DNA from: Hyaloperonospora brassicae
Lineage: Eukaryota; Oomycota; Peronosporomycetes; Peronosporales; Peronosporaceae
NCBI GenBank assembly: GCA_947650285.1
Contig: CANTFL010000086.1
Coordinates: forward strand, 992,001-1,056,000
DNA: 64,000 bases
Reading direction: 5' to 3'
The notes below the pieces were generated by a model. It ran no database searches. It was given only the letters and a program-made list of their open reading frames with translations, and was not told the DNA's origin. Made by a program: the position numbers and the translations under genes. Positions 1 through 12,388 of this stretch are shown here, one piece after another. Within the stretch, counting starts at the first letter, position 1; every line of letters starts with the position of its first letter.

Positions 1-175
1 GTCCAAAAGTCTCCAATACTGAACACAAGAGAACAAGTTGGTCCCGCGGCCAAGAGCTGATCGGCTTGAGCTTGCACGAAGAGAGAGCGTAGAGCACTGT
101 ACGGCACGGCTTGCCCACGCTCACTAGGGCCAGCACGCGAGCTTTGCTTGTACCGCCGGCGGCTCCGTGCAGAGT

Positions 176-963
176 CTAGTGCTCGGCTTTGACGGTAGCG
201 CGCTCGACCTCGCGGAACATTTCTTCGATGCTCGACAAGATCTGCAGCAAACTCGGGCAACTCGAGAACGACGTCAAGTTCACTTTGCGCCGCATGTACT
301 TTGACCGCGTGTTGTAACCCGTCATCTTGTCGTGCTTTTTCAGAATCTGAGTTGGCAACAAACAACGGACGTAAGCGACGCGCCTCGCACAGCGACCGTC
401 ACCTTTGTCGTGGTCTCTCACCTTTGAAAAGCCCTGGTAGTTGAGGACAGCGTAGTTTTCCAAGCGAATGCACTCGCGGTAGAAGTGGACAAAGGCATAC
501 ATGAGGCGCTGCGCGTCGACTGCATCAATCGTTCCTCTCGCCTGTACAACAGTAATGCACCGAGCAATCAGCAATCGACAGTTACAGCACGTGCGCCCCA
601 ATAACCACGCACCTTGAGGCCCTTGAGCACTGACCGTAGCTGAAGAAAGCGGAAGGAGTACCGCTTTTCCTCTGCAGCGTAAAAGAGCGAGATCTTCTTG
701 AGTTCGGTCTGCAGGTCGCGAAAGAAGGCCACCTCCAGGTCGGACTCAGCTGGTGAACAGTACCAAGTCAGCAGCGTGCACCAAGTACACGTTCAGCGCT
801 TTCCCGACAAAGACGTACAGATATCGCGTTGATCGGTGGCGTGGTGCGCTGCGCTAGTCACGGCCTTGATGCGTTTCTTGAGCGTTTTGTAGTTGAGCCA
901 GAACGGCGCCCACTCCGGGTTGCTCTGCAGAATCTCGCGCAGTAATCCTTTACCGAACTTCAT
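176..963 (-). CDS. SPX single-domain protein (phosphate/inositol-pyrophosphate sensor family)
   Basis: Four exons fit together in frame: 963-819, 749-613, 541-422 and 346-176, with GT-AG introns (donors GTACGT, GTGCGT, GTGAGA), giving about 190 residues. The protein starts with the typical SPX opening MKFGK. It has the FFRDL..EL.K..LFY helix in exon 2 and the lysine-rich KILKKHDKMTG helix at the exon 3/4 junction, which in SPX proteins binds inositol pyrophosphates or phosphate. Nothing follows the SPX domain: no EXS, VTC or RING part. It therefore resembles stand-alone SPX regulators of phosphate homeostasis, and the regulatory role is inferred from the family. The stop is a TAG at 178-176. 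Exon joins were made by hand but keep one frame throughout. Confidence 0.85.
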
Positions 964-1553
964 CGTCGCTGAAGCTGTTGTACTTCCTGAACGACAGCAA
1001 AATTGTACAGTGCCGAGCGTTGTGCATGGCAACGAGCTATCCACTGCAAAAAAAGCGACTTGACCGGTAGGTCAGTTAAGACAAACGGGTCAACTTGACG
1101 GTGTCGATTACGCTGAGATTCGCCACCTCGTCTGACTCGACAATGGTTTATGGATGGAGCCGATAGTGGGAGAAGCACAAAAGGGACCACACTGGACGTT
1201 TGTAATCGACGATGCGACACTCGAGAAACAGAACGAGATTCGGCGTGCTGGTGCTTCATACTGAAACGTAGTGGTGACCGGAACAGGAAATTGCGCCAAG
1301 ATTCGGCTCGACACACACACACACAAACACGCGAACGACAGAGACGAGGAAAGATTCTCTGCTGTGGCGTGCCGTATATCGGCTACTGCATCTAATGTAT
1401 GTACTGACGATTGCTGTGAACGGTATTGCGTGAAAGTCGACAAGTAGCGCTAGCTTTCGGCACTGTTGCCGTCGGTTTGGGCCCCTGGCAGAGGCAGACC
1501 TCGTACACAAGACGGACTGGTGCTTCATTGTCCACGACTACCGTTGACGGACA
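964..1553. other. Intergenic, divergent promoter region
   Basis: This stretch lies between the SPX gene (minus) and the small gene starting at 1554 (plus). It holds a short CA repeat near 1312-1326. I see no further coding signal; the open frames here have no recognisable domain and overlap on both strands. Confidence 0.5.
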
Positions 1554-2033
1554 ATGGTTGCATTGAGTCGGGAAGATACGAAAGCAATGAGGTACTCCAA
1601 GCGACTCACAGCGGCCCTACGACTAGTCCTTCAGCCAGCTCATATGGATCTGTTTTTTCTGCATCGCCATCCTGGCCAACCATGTTCGTCAGCTCTTTCG
1701 TGACTACCACCCGTCGGATATCGACACGGCTCTACAGAAGATCCGACATGATGTTCTTCGTGTACGATGCAGCATCCGACATGTCCCGGTTATGGCAGAT
1801 CTATTGCGGTACTGCATCCATCACGCGTCGCCCCAACGAGCCGTTGTCACAACGCACAATGTCAAGACCTTTCAAGCCCAGCTACACGTGCTCTTCTAGC
1901 CTCATTTGGAGCCAACCAGCGTACCGTCTTTTGGTCACAAGAAGGTACGGGAAGCATGCATTCTCAAATTCGAGCTCACTTGGTGCTGGACAATGTCCAA
2001 CACGCTCGACAGGCTCTTCAGCAAGTGCGATAA
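1554..2033 (+). pseudogene. Small membrane-anchored hypothetical gene, apparently frameshifted
   Basis: I do not recognise this gene. An ATG at 1554 opens a 38-base exon. A GTACTC donor at 1592 and a CAG acceptor ending at 1634 join it in frame to a second exon (intron 43 bases, short). The N-terminus then has a hydrophobic stretch (LIWICFFCIAILANHV) that could be a membrane anchor. A smooth, non-repetitive reading continues to an in-frame TAG at 1897-1899. The next frame stays open directly after that stop and ends at 2033 with a similar-looking, well-formed sequence (ASFGANQRTVFWSQEG and on). This suggests one small indel just before 1897. It could be a pseudogene, a sequencing error, or a real 100-residue protein that ends at 1899. 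Confidence 0.4.
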
Positions 2034-2184
2034 GTCGCACCACGGTGTGACCCCAGCTTGGACCGCCACAGGATTCGTCGTTTAGCAACTTTCCCATGCA
2101 TCGACTTTGTACGGTTTGCATCAGTGTACACGCACACGACTTCCTCATGCTGTAAAACAACACCTGGCGATCAAATGCCGCTGA

Positions 2185-2412
2185 TGTAACGAAGTGAGCC
2201 CGCACGATTATTGTGGCACCTAAAAGGGTCAAAAGGATCCTCATCTTCGCAAACAATACTCTTCAATAAATACTTCTCACAAGTAATAATCGATGACAAT
2301 TTCTTCGAGTGTGATCGTCGGCACCGGTCCACACATTGGTTGACGAAGGCCAATATATCGATCAACGAAACCACCAAATCGCTGCTAGACGCGCGCAATG
2401 GGTGGTGAGGAG
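2185..2412 (+). repeat. Degenerate solo LTR remnant of the Gypsy family found at 14999 and 27687
   Basis: The segment begins with a TGTAACG-like start and GCCCG, as the intact LTR does. Near 2330-2405 it carries the LTR's diagnostic blocks: CATTGGTTGA, then CACCAAATCGCTGCTAGACG and CGCGCAATGGGTGGTGAG. The block CGCTGCTAGACGCGCGCAAT is identical to the solo LTR at 27687 and differs from the intact element at 14999, so it is closer to the solo-LTR subfamily. The middle is strongly mutated and the 3' end is not definable. Confidence 0.65.
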
Positions 2413-3909
2413 ATATTAGCTTGCGTTGGAAAACACAGTTGCATATTGTTATGATAGAACCAAGGGTAGCTATTCATCAGTGCATACTAATGTCAACATG
2501 AACAGCTTAACTGCTCCCTCGTTCTAGGCAGTTCTTGCTCAGATTTAGTATCCTTTCTCCTGGCATAGAATGTACGTGGGGTTTTGAAATCGAACACCCA
2601 TGCTGAGGGGCGACGCAGTGCGAATGCACAGCATTCGTGAAAAAAAGCATGCTTCCATCCAGTTTTGCACGCAAGCCCTTGTACTTATTACAGTACAAGA
2701 GTGTGTGCTCCCGACCGCCACGTGAGGGCTAAAGTAAGCGATAGAGTTGAACAAGTAATGCTGAGAGTGGGAGGGTAGTAGGACCATGCATGATATAATT
2801 AGGTTTCATGTCATCTGACCTTCTTGGTCTTACTTGTACGATTTTATACTACGAACTTCCAATGGAGACTCTCACACACTACCCATTGCGCGCGTCAAGC
2901 AGCAATTGTTGGTTTATCCGGTGATATCATGGCCTCTATCAACCGACTGTAAAGCAATGCCGAATATGACTCCTAAATGAAATATTCCAGTAGTATTGAC
3001 TCGCAAGGGTAATACTGTAAACATAGCATCGATTAAGATAACATTTACATTGACACGACTCGTGACAATGACATGTAGAAGGTTCACCCCATTACCGTAG
3101 CCATCTTCCAAACGGTGGAGTGTTTTATCGCAGACTGCCGCACATTAGCTTCTTGTCGAGCTTGAAACGAGTGCACAGGTCGTCCGTCCGCTGTCGTTCT
3201 TGTCGACATCCACAACTGAAGCTGCTTTGCCTGAAAAGAGGGTGGCGAGCAACCACACAGCCCCTGATCCGCCCTTTGACTTTCTGAGTAACAACACCAT
3301 TTCCGAGTCGCCGCAACGGCTCGTCAGTGCTTCCAGTGCACCCAAATTGCTGACGTTTAATACGTCACATGGTCCTCGAATCCACACTCGATATGTGGGT
3401 CTGTAAAGCCAGACTATCAACACTTCCGCGACTTGAGTCGCTGCCTGCCGTCTCGACTACAGCGAAAGTCGATCTTATGCCCTTTGACAAGGACCAGGTG
3501 GACAGGCTGGCTAAAAGTGCCATTGCGTTGGTGTAGTGCCTTCAGCATGACGTCACTGGAAGCTGCAGTGGGCTGCAGTAGCATCGATCGGAGACTAAGC
3601 ACTCATTGCCGGGTGTTGCCGCACTATTTACACGTCGTCGTTCAGGCCCTGCACTTCGGACTGTGTCCATCGCGACGACGGGCGCGCCGCTAACCTGGTA
3701 CACTCCGTCGTTAACAGGTCTCGCTATTCTTGCCAACATTTAGTCTATCGAGGTGCGTTAGCTCTTGGTCATGTTTGTGCTGACACAAGAGATCTCGACG
3801 TGTGCACGAGATCAGCTGTGAGCCCACGACGTTACCACCGAACGGTCAGTATACTAGTGCTGACGCTATTGAGGATCGTTCGTTCCTTGTTGGCATAGCT
3901 CTCGTGAAT

Positions 3910-3941
3910 GTCAGGCGCAAGATACAGATCTTGCGCCTGAC
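3910..3941. repeat. Perfect 14-bp inverted repeat (hairpin)
   Basis: The arms GTCAGGCGCAAGAT (3910-3923) and ATCTTGCGCCTGAC (3928-3941) are perfect complements around a 4-base loop. It lies in a gap with no clear gene. Confidence 0.85.
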
Positions 3942-4163
3942 GTCTGTATCCATCGCCGTCTCCTGCGAACACTTCTTGACCTGAACGTGAGTGTACACAC
4001 TCAAAACGACGCTGTCAAGCGAGTTGCATCGGTATCTTCAGACCACTTGCTGTCTAATCGAACGCGTCTACCCAGTGATACGTCAAGTTGTGCCTAACCG
4101 AGTGAACAAAACAAACAATGCACCGACTCCACACGTTCCCATTCCACACCGAACGGGTCGCGT

Positions 4164-4739
4164 TCACTGGAACAGCGACCAGTCCACCACTACCAGCGTC
4201 TGCAGCGCGCGCTTGAATATCGCCGCCGCCGCCGCGTCTGAGCTATGCTCAACACGAGGAGCGTCGCGACTACTACTGCTCGACGGGTGTATGTGCATCG
4301 GACTCGACACGGTCACTATCACGTCTGTCGTCACGCCAGGCAGACGGACGTTGCCCAGGTACACGCGCACGACGTTCTTGGCGTACCCGTCCTCCTTGAA
4401 CTTGGCCACGCGCTGGTCGCCCACAATGAGCTGCGTCGTATGCGGCGCGTCAATTGAGACACGCGCCGTTCGCTCCATGTCGGCCGTCTCGGCGGATCGC
4501 ACTGTCACTTCGTCGGGGCCGCACCCATTCGACTGCGCGAGTTCGTTGAAAAAGTAGCGCGCGCTCTCTGCGTCCCGCACGTTCTCCTCGTACTGCAGGA
4601 GCTCAATGATGACGCTCTGGTCCGTCGCCGCGTTGGCAAACACTTCTTGATTGTCCGGTACCTGGCGAAACGCACTCACGTCGGCAAAGCCCTCGGGGAT
4701 GTCGCAGCTCAGGGCGCCTCCGAATAGCGGACGGACCAT
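4164..4739 (-). CDS. MOG1: Mog1/RANGRF-like Ran-binding nuclear import factor
   Basis: An uninterrupted frame of 191 residues. The start at 4739 is chosen because the family core begins directly after it: MVRPLFGGALS, then DIPEGF.DVS.FR.VPDNQEVF and TDQSVIIELL, the hallmark N-terminal half of Mog1. An in-frame ATG at 4841 would add a non-conserved extension. Mog1 binds Ran and promotes nucleotide release, supporting nuclear transport (known for the family). The last 30 or so residues are Ser/Ala-rich and not conserved. The gene is divergent from RUVBL1, with 288 bases between the start codons. Confidence 0.85.
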   Translation of the reverse strand: MVRPLFGGALSCDIPEGFADVSAFRQVPDNQEVFANAATDQSVIIELLQYEENVRDAESARYFFNELAQSNGCGPDEVTVRSAETADMERTARVSIDAPHTTQLIVGDQRVAKFKEDGYAKNVVRVYLGNVRLPGVTTDVIVTVSSPMHIHPSSSSSRDAPRVEHSSDAAAAAIFKRALQTLVVVDWSLFQ

Positions 4740-6463
<1,724 letters not shown>

Positions 6464-9400
6464 CACGGCAGTCGCCGGCAGTGTACCTGCATGTGTTCGC
6501 CAAAATACATTCTGGGTCACTGGCTCACACACGAAATGATCGCTTACTTTGCTGCTGCTTTGCAGTGCTGATGAGGCCAAGAAAGCGTTGAGTGATGAAG
6601 TTGTGCGGAAGTTCACAGCAGTGGCAGCTCTGGCATTACAATATTGATCCAGCCGCGATCATTTACAGGGCGTTGGCTCGCTCTACCACCAGCAAATACT
6701 ACCGTTCTTCCACGGATGAATGAAATACGACATGCTGGCTCGACTGTTCGCATGTCACTCCGTTTGCAAGTGCCAAGTTCTCTTTGGCTACCACACGCTT
6801 TTTCCATAATCGCTAACAAAAGTCTGCTCGTGCCGGTTGTGGCTATACCGATGTGTTCTGTTCTGTAGTATGGCCGTGCTGTCAGTTTATGAAACGTGTG
6901 CAATTTGACTCGATATCATTTATCGTTGTACTTGGCGACACAAGTGCTTGTATTCCTTTTGCGTGATCCAGTGCGAATCGGTCCAGTGCAAATCTCTGTC
7001 TTTGACCTGAAATGTTGCGAGGTAGAGAGCGTCGTAAACCCCTCGTCTTGCACGAGTTTGAAACGTGGACATTGCTGCATCCACATGCAACATTGGCGTA
7101 CTGAATCGGCCCTACGCTCTGCTAGCCCATCTGTTGTCAGTAAATGTGAAACAAAGCGCACACATTTGCCAGCCTACTTGTAAGGCTTGCACCGTACAGT
7201 TCGCAGGTGTGCTCTTATTCTATCAGGTTCCCTCCCCGTGCTCGGCTCCGTTTCCTCAAGTGCTTGGTCGTGTTCACGATATCCTACAAACTCTTCGGTT
7301 CGTGACGACTGGCAGTTGCATTCCACTGATCGCATGCCTCGACATGTTGGACATGAGCGCAACATCAGCAGTCACGTGTATTCACACTATTGTTTTATGC
7401 GCGCTGTAGACAAAGCTTTGTCGTAGACCACTGGGCAATGAGTTTAGTCGAAATAGTGTCGATGTCGGGCTCACAGGCCTTGCTGCGATACAGTCGAGTT
7501 TATGGTCCACATAGCGAGCATGACGATACTGGCTTGAAGATAGCGTTTGCTTGTAACAACGTCGTCTGACCACCGCAGGAAGCAGCATGTACTGTATGAT
7601 CGTTTTTCAGGCGACAAAGAAGCTAACATTGAAATCGCAGGACTCAGAACTTGTCAGCGTCTCTGTAGGAGCTGTAAAGCATGTCCGCTTAAAAGGTTTA
7701 GGCATGAGAAACCGCTCGCTTTTGGAAATGGCAATTGTTGTATCGAGGTCGAATTGGGCTGTGAGATCAAGTACGGTCATCAGACCGTGCATGATGAAGA
7801 GGACCGATTCCCTGACACAACAAAGCTCGACGCTGCTGCGAAAGCAGGCAAAGTCCATGAGTTACGCCAATTTCGTGCCAATTAGCATTCCGGCGTGTGA
7901 GCGTGCGCTTGCTTACTAGTCTTGCTTCATCGTTGTATACGTATTAACTACAAAACGACATGGCTGAGTCCGTGGTCTCGTGTCTCGTGTCCGAATCATG
8001 CGTCGATTTTGTTCACTATTCATGCTACCGATCGCAGCAGGCACTCAACTTTTTTTACTTCGCTGCAAGATTATTGCGTTGCTACACGGTCAGTACATGC
8101 GAAGCGTCTGCAAGCCGACCACATGGCCATTTCTGACTGACTAAAAAGCACTCATTCTACCAAGCATCGCTACTCTGCTGTCTCTAAGAGCCTATTCACG
8201 AGATGTGACTTTCAGTGCCCGGCTGAGTCTGCACATTTGAAGATCCTTATACCTAACGATCACCTTATAATGCGAGCGGCAGGGGTTGCTTACACTTGCA
8301 GTTTCGACGTGAGCACACAATGATGAGGTTGTGCTCTTTCGTGTCTCGTAAATTGGCGTCGCGATGAAGGCCAAAGTGCGAATCGTATCATCCAGTTCGG
8401 TACCGCGTCTAAATGGCGCTTTTTTCGGTGATTATTTGCTGAATAGACTTTCTTTCGAAGACACGCGATCGACCTCGGTCATAGCCGCGGTTCTTTCGTA
8501 AATTACGAGCTTCTTTTCGGCGCTTTTACTGCTGCAACAAAAGAGTAAAACGTGCCACAACTCCGATCCTGCAAAGGCAGCGATTGACGCTAAAAGAAGG
8601 TAAGAAATATCCGAAGAAATTGCAACGAAAACTCGAGCAACGCGATCAGTATTTTCTTGCACCCGCCCAGCACCTGTGCCCGGTTCGCGTCCGAGAAGTT
8701 TACCTCAAACTGTTCAAATGTCGAATTATCGAGACAAAGTCCGAGTTGCTCCACAAAGCGTATCCAGCTTTACCACTCGAAGCTGTACGCTGATCTGTCC
8801 TCGACAGTATCCCAGATGTGTGCAGACAGATGGACTGCAATACCAAGTGTTTGAGCTGCCGGCCGTAGACCAAGCATATATGAAGTTGCTCGCTGGCTTG
8901 TACGTACGTCAGCCCTGCCGAAAAGGGAGATTCATATCTCGTTGTATCCGGAGACTCACGTTGCCTACGAAAACGATACGTTCTCTTCCTGAACGGGGAA
9001 ACGTGCCTTTCGATCCAGACGACCTACAGACACTTGTTCTTCATCAAGCCGAATAGAACGCCGTCACCTTTTCCCCCACACCCATGTCGAGCTCTGTCTC
9101 TTCAACCGAATTGGCGAGTTGGTCCTGACACCCTAAGGCGCCTGAGCGTTCATTCGAATACACTCCAAGCCATCTCTGGGTGCACAGAAAGTAGCCCGTC
9201 AAAAGCTACAACACAAACATAAGTCCATGCCATCATAGGAAGTATACGATGGTCCGATACAGTGCATGCGAGGCTACAGAGTCAGCTGCAGAAACTGCAT
9301 CGGTTGCGAGTATTGCAGCCACTGCGAAAGCCGACGGGATTTTTTTGACTGCCTCGACTCTCTACGCAGTCGATCAAGTCTGCGTCGCCGTCAGAAACAA

Positions 9401-9611
9401 GTGTCTCTTTCGCTGACACTCTTCTCTCGCGAGCCGTCATGCTATGAACGCGAGCAACACTCTATTTGATTGACCGCTCTTCTTCAGCGTTAACTGCGAG
9501 CAAATCCAGTGCTGCTGCTGCATTCGTCCGTCCGTTCGGTCAGTCGGTCAGTCGGTCAGTCATTTCCACACTATCCCCGTTACGTTCGCCACTTAGTAAC
9601 TTACGTGCGCT

Positions 9612-9702
<91 letters not shown>

Positions 9703-9729
9703 AGTAAGTGGCTAATCGTCAGCTCAACA
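6464..9729. other. Long gene-poor gap after RUVBL1, with possible extra exon, eroded coding and GA microsatellite
   Basis: Directly after RUVBL1, 6566-6646 reads as a short, exon-like peptide behind a good CAG acceptor. From about 8580 to 9470 several frames carry broken, coding-like stretches (for example VPFDPDDLQTLVLHQAE near 9000-9050) interrupted by stops. This may be an eroded gene, but I cannot name it. A long GA run lies at 9618-9700. I see nothing else between 6650 and 8550. Confidence 0.4.
9618..9700 (+). repeat. GA dinucleotide microsatellite in the lipin 5' leader
   Basis: About 80 bases of GA repeat with one GGG interruption near 9660. It ends 30 bases before the chosen lipin start codon. 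Open frames through it encode only Arg-Glu repeats and were not taken as protein. Confidence 0.95.
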
Positions 9730-11406
9730 ATGAACTCGACTACGGACATTTCGTCCGCGACGTCTCCACACGCGAGAGGGGACCCACCGAACGACATTCG
9801 CGTTGAAGAGGCCATTGATCGCGTCCACCCATCGTCTTCGCGGAGTCCTCCTCTGGATGCACGTGACGACCACGAGAACTACGACCTGTTCGGCTGCGGC
9901 CTCAGCGGTGAGCAGGTCACTCGAGTCGAGGCAGAAGAAGCTGAGCCCGTGGCCGACACTGCCCCAATAGAAGAAGGGGGTGCCGGGGAGGTACCCATGT
10001 CATTCATCGAGCCAGCGTTCACTGCCCATAACGACCTCTTTCCGCCACTGACGGACCAACCCGACCAAACACCCGAGAAATGCAGTCACAGTGGCCATAA
10101 CGGTAGTAGTAGCAGCAGTAGTAGTAGTACTGATGATCGTACGACTATGATTGCTACTGCTGGTGCGACTGAAGGCAGCAACGTGTTGCCACACGAAGCA
10201 CTTTCCAGTTCGAACCGTAATGCACTGCAGGTGGCCTCGACTGCCAATCAACTGACTTCGTCATTGGCGTACAAGATGGCAGGCAATGCCGTGGACATTG
10301 TCGCCGTAAAGAACACAGACGGAACATATTTGACAACGTCGTGGCACGTGTCGTTCTCGTGGTCACGCTTTCGAACGAGTTTTGCTGCAGGTGTGGGGGA
10401 CAAGGTCCGGATTTTGGTCAATGGTAAAGAGTTGCCGACTAAAATGGAGCTGCTCGACCGCGGGAGATGTACTTTTATCACGGGGGGCTTGATGCTTCCA
10501 CCCGAAGACCTGCTCTTTGCCGACCTGACGGACAAACAGCCAAATCTGGTGCGGTTTGAGCACGTGCACAAGTATACAAACACTGTCCGGTACGTGGATG
10601 CAAAGCTGCATTTGTGGGGACCGAATGAATCGGTTGTTGTGGTTGACTTGGACGGCACGCTGACGATCAGTGACGTGGAAGGACACATCCGTACGTTGCG
10701 CCTCGGCCAGTATGACTTCCTGCATGCGGGAGCTTGTGACTTTTTTACAAAGTTGCACGAGCTGGGGATGCGAATCGTGTATCTCACCGCACGCCCACTC
10801 GACTGGGCTTCCGCCTCGCGAACACATTTGGAGAATGCAGTGCAACAATCCATTTCATTACCGCCGGGGGTCCTCATTACAAACTCAACTGGCCTCACAG
10901 GTGCGCTGTTCACAGAAGTGGTGAATCGCACACCGCACCTGTTCAAGATCCAAGTGCTGAACGAGCTGCAGCTCACGCTGATCCATGCTGGTCGAATCAT
11001 TGAGCAACCAGTGTTCGTCGCAGGCTTCGGCAACCGACCCACTGACATTGTGGCGTACGAGGAGGTGGGTATGGATCCCAGCCTCATCTTCATGCTAGAT
11101 CCGTACTCGAACGTCAAGGCCGTGTCCGACCCACGTGTTTACGAATCGTACAGCGACCCGAACGTGCTGCTGTGGCTGCTGCCCAAGCTGAAGCACCGTG
11201 TACCTGTGGAGAAGGTTGGTCGCATCGACGACTACACAGTGCGTGAGCTCGTGTTAGCTGATGATCGTGAACAACTACGCATGGCTGAGCTGCAGGCGCG
11301 TCGTCTGCAGCAAGAAGAGATCGAGCTAGCCCGTCAGGAGTCCGAAGAAGCCCGAGTGGCTTTGACCAATTCTTTGCGCGCTAGCAGCAGGAGCCTTTTG
11401 CCGTAG
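9730..11406 (+). CDS. Lipin/Ned1/Smp2-type phosphatidate phosphatase
   Basis: The single-exon protein has 558 residues from the ATG at 9730; upstream in-frame ATGs run through the GA microsatellite and are unlikely starts. The first 180 residues are acidic and low in complexity. An N-LIP-like module follows (from about residue 183: GNAVDIVAVKNTDGTYLTTS, later FHV-like WHVSF and KVRILVNGKEL), then the LNS2 catalytic domain. That domain carries the DxDxT motif DLDGT (about residues 306-310) and the LTARPLDWA, ITNSTGL and FGNRPTDIVAY blocks. Lipins turn phosphatidic acid into diacylglycerol with Mg2+ at the ER and nuclear envelope. In most lipins N-LIP is at the very N-terminus; here it sits after a long acidic lead. 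The C-terminus is a charged helix rich in Glu and Arg. Confidence 0.88.
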   Translation: MNSTTDISSATSPHARGDPPNDIRVEEAIDRVHPSSSRSPPLDARDDHENYDLFGCGLSGEQVTRVEAEEAEPVADTAPIEEGGAGEVPMSFIEPAFTAHNDLFPPLTDQPDQTPEKCSHSGHNGSSSSSSSSTDDRTTMIATAGATEGSNVLPHEALSSSNRNALQVASTANQLTSSLAYKMAGNAVDIVAVKNTDGTYLTTSWHVSFSWSRFRTSFAAGVGDKVRILVNGKELPTKMELLDRGRCTFITGGLMLPPEDLLFADLTDKQPNLVRFEHVHKYTNTVRYVDAKLHLWGPNESVVVVDLDGTLTISDVEGHIRTLRLGQYDFLHAGACDFFTKLHELGMRIVYLTARPLDWASASRTHLENAVQQSISLPPGVLITNSTGLTGALFTEVVNRTPHLFKIQVLNELQLTLIHAGRIIEQPVFVAGFGNRPTDIVAYEEVGMDPSLIFMLDPYSNVKAVSDPRVYESYSDPNVLLWLLPKLKHRVPVEKVGRIDDYTVRELVLADDREQLRMAELQARRLQQEEIELARQESEEARVALTNSLRASSRSLLP

Positions 11407-12388
11407 GGTGTACGAAATGGCCAGTCCTCGTATAGTATGTGGTATCAGCTCGCGGCTGCCTGCCTTTAGACGTATGTCTGACGGGGTCTTCCACGCGAAG
11501 TTGTGTCTAGATTTCTTGGGTTAGATATCATCCCGAACATTGACTTTACATGTACTACGATTGTCTGCGATTCGTCTGACGGCAATCTGACCGCTTCCAA
11601 GACCGTGCACCCGTTGTACTCATGTGTACACGACATTCTGCCGAGTAAGACATTGGGGTACTCCAACACTCCACACGTATGGCATGGACATACTACACCT
11701 GCTCGCTCAGCTTTGTCTTGGGCAAACTTGTCGATGTTGCTTAGGTGACACGTGAGTCTGTCCGATCCTGGTCTCGACTACTTTATCCCCTTCGGCCAAC
11801 TCAAGCCAGCACCTCAAATGGGCATCTGAAGCATGCCACACCTGCGCAGCCATGCGTACCTAACTACGCGCTTGCATTGACGTGACTTGATGTATCATCA
11901 CGTCTTTTTCCCAAGTGCTTGATCTTTCGCGAATACTTGACCGAAGGTGCGCAAGCATTGCAAAGGAAGCTGTTCATCAGATAAAACAACAGCGAAGTTC
12001 GGAGAGAACGAGCGTGGAAAGCGCTTGAATATGGATGGATAACGAATGACCGAATTGCGGCACGGCAGCTCATTGTTAGATTCCAAACGGTGTCAAAGTA
12101 GCTCCACTTGTGTGGCAGATCGTATGCACTAGATGCTGCTCAAAGTGGCATACGGTCACGGCGTCCTGACGGTCAAGCTGTGTACCGCAGACTTGCCACA
12201 AACCCACTTGCTGTGGCTCGTGGTGCATTATGCATAGAAAAGATAAGAACAACGCTGTCATGTCCGTGCAGTGCAGTGCACCATCTCGTCGTGGCCAAAC
12301 GTCCCACACGCCACAGTCCCATCGCTCAGATCAACCAGTCAGGTCGCTCTTGACGCGATAGACCATTTGTAGCAATGGGACGCTAGCT
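11407..12388. other. Convergent intergenic spacer between lipin and malate synthase
   Basis: It lies between two 3' ends and should hold both terminators. I see no gene, repeat or RNA in it. Confidence 0.5.

Larger units (their letters stand above)
2034..4163. other. Gene-poor gap with LTR remnant and a strong hairpin
   Basis: Apart from the LTR remnant (2185-2412) and the hairpin (3910-3941), which are listed separately, I see only short open frames without domains. The piece around 3200-3740 reads in several frames with stops and might be an eroded gene, but no family is recognisable. Confidence 0.4.

Noticed and set aside
9466..9729. N-terminal extension of lipin through the GA repeat
   Set aside because: It would be only Arg-Glu repeats; the ATG at 9730 directly after the repeat is the simpler start.
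10248..11117. 289-residue minus-strand open frame opposite lipin
   Set aside because: Shadow of the LNS2 coding region; no recognisable motif and Ser/Thr-rich composition expected from the reverse strand.
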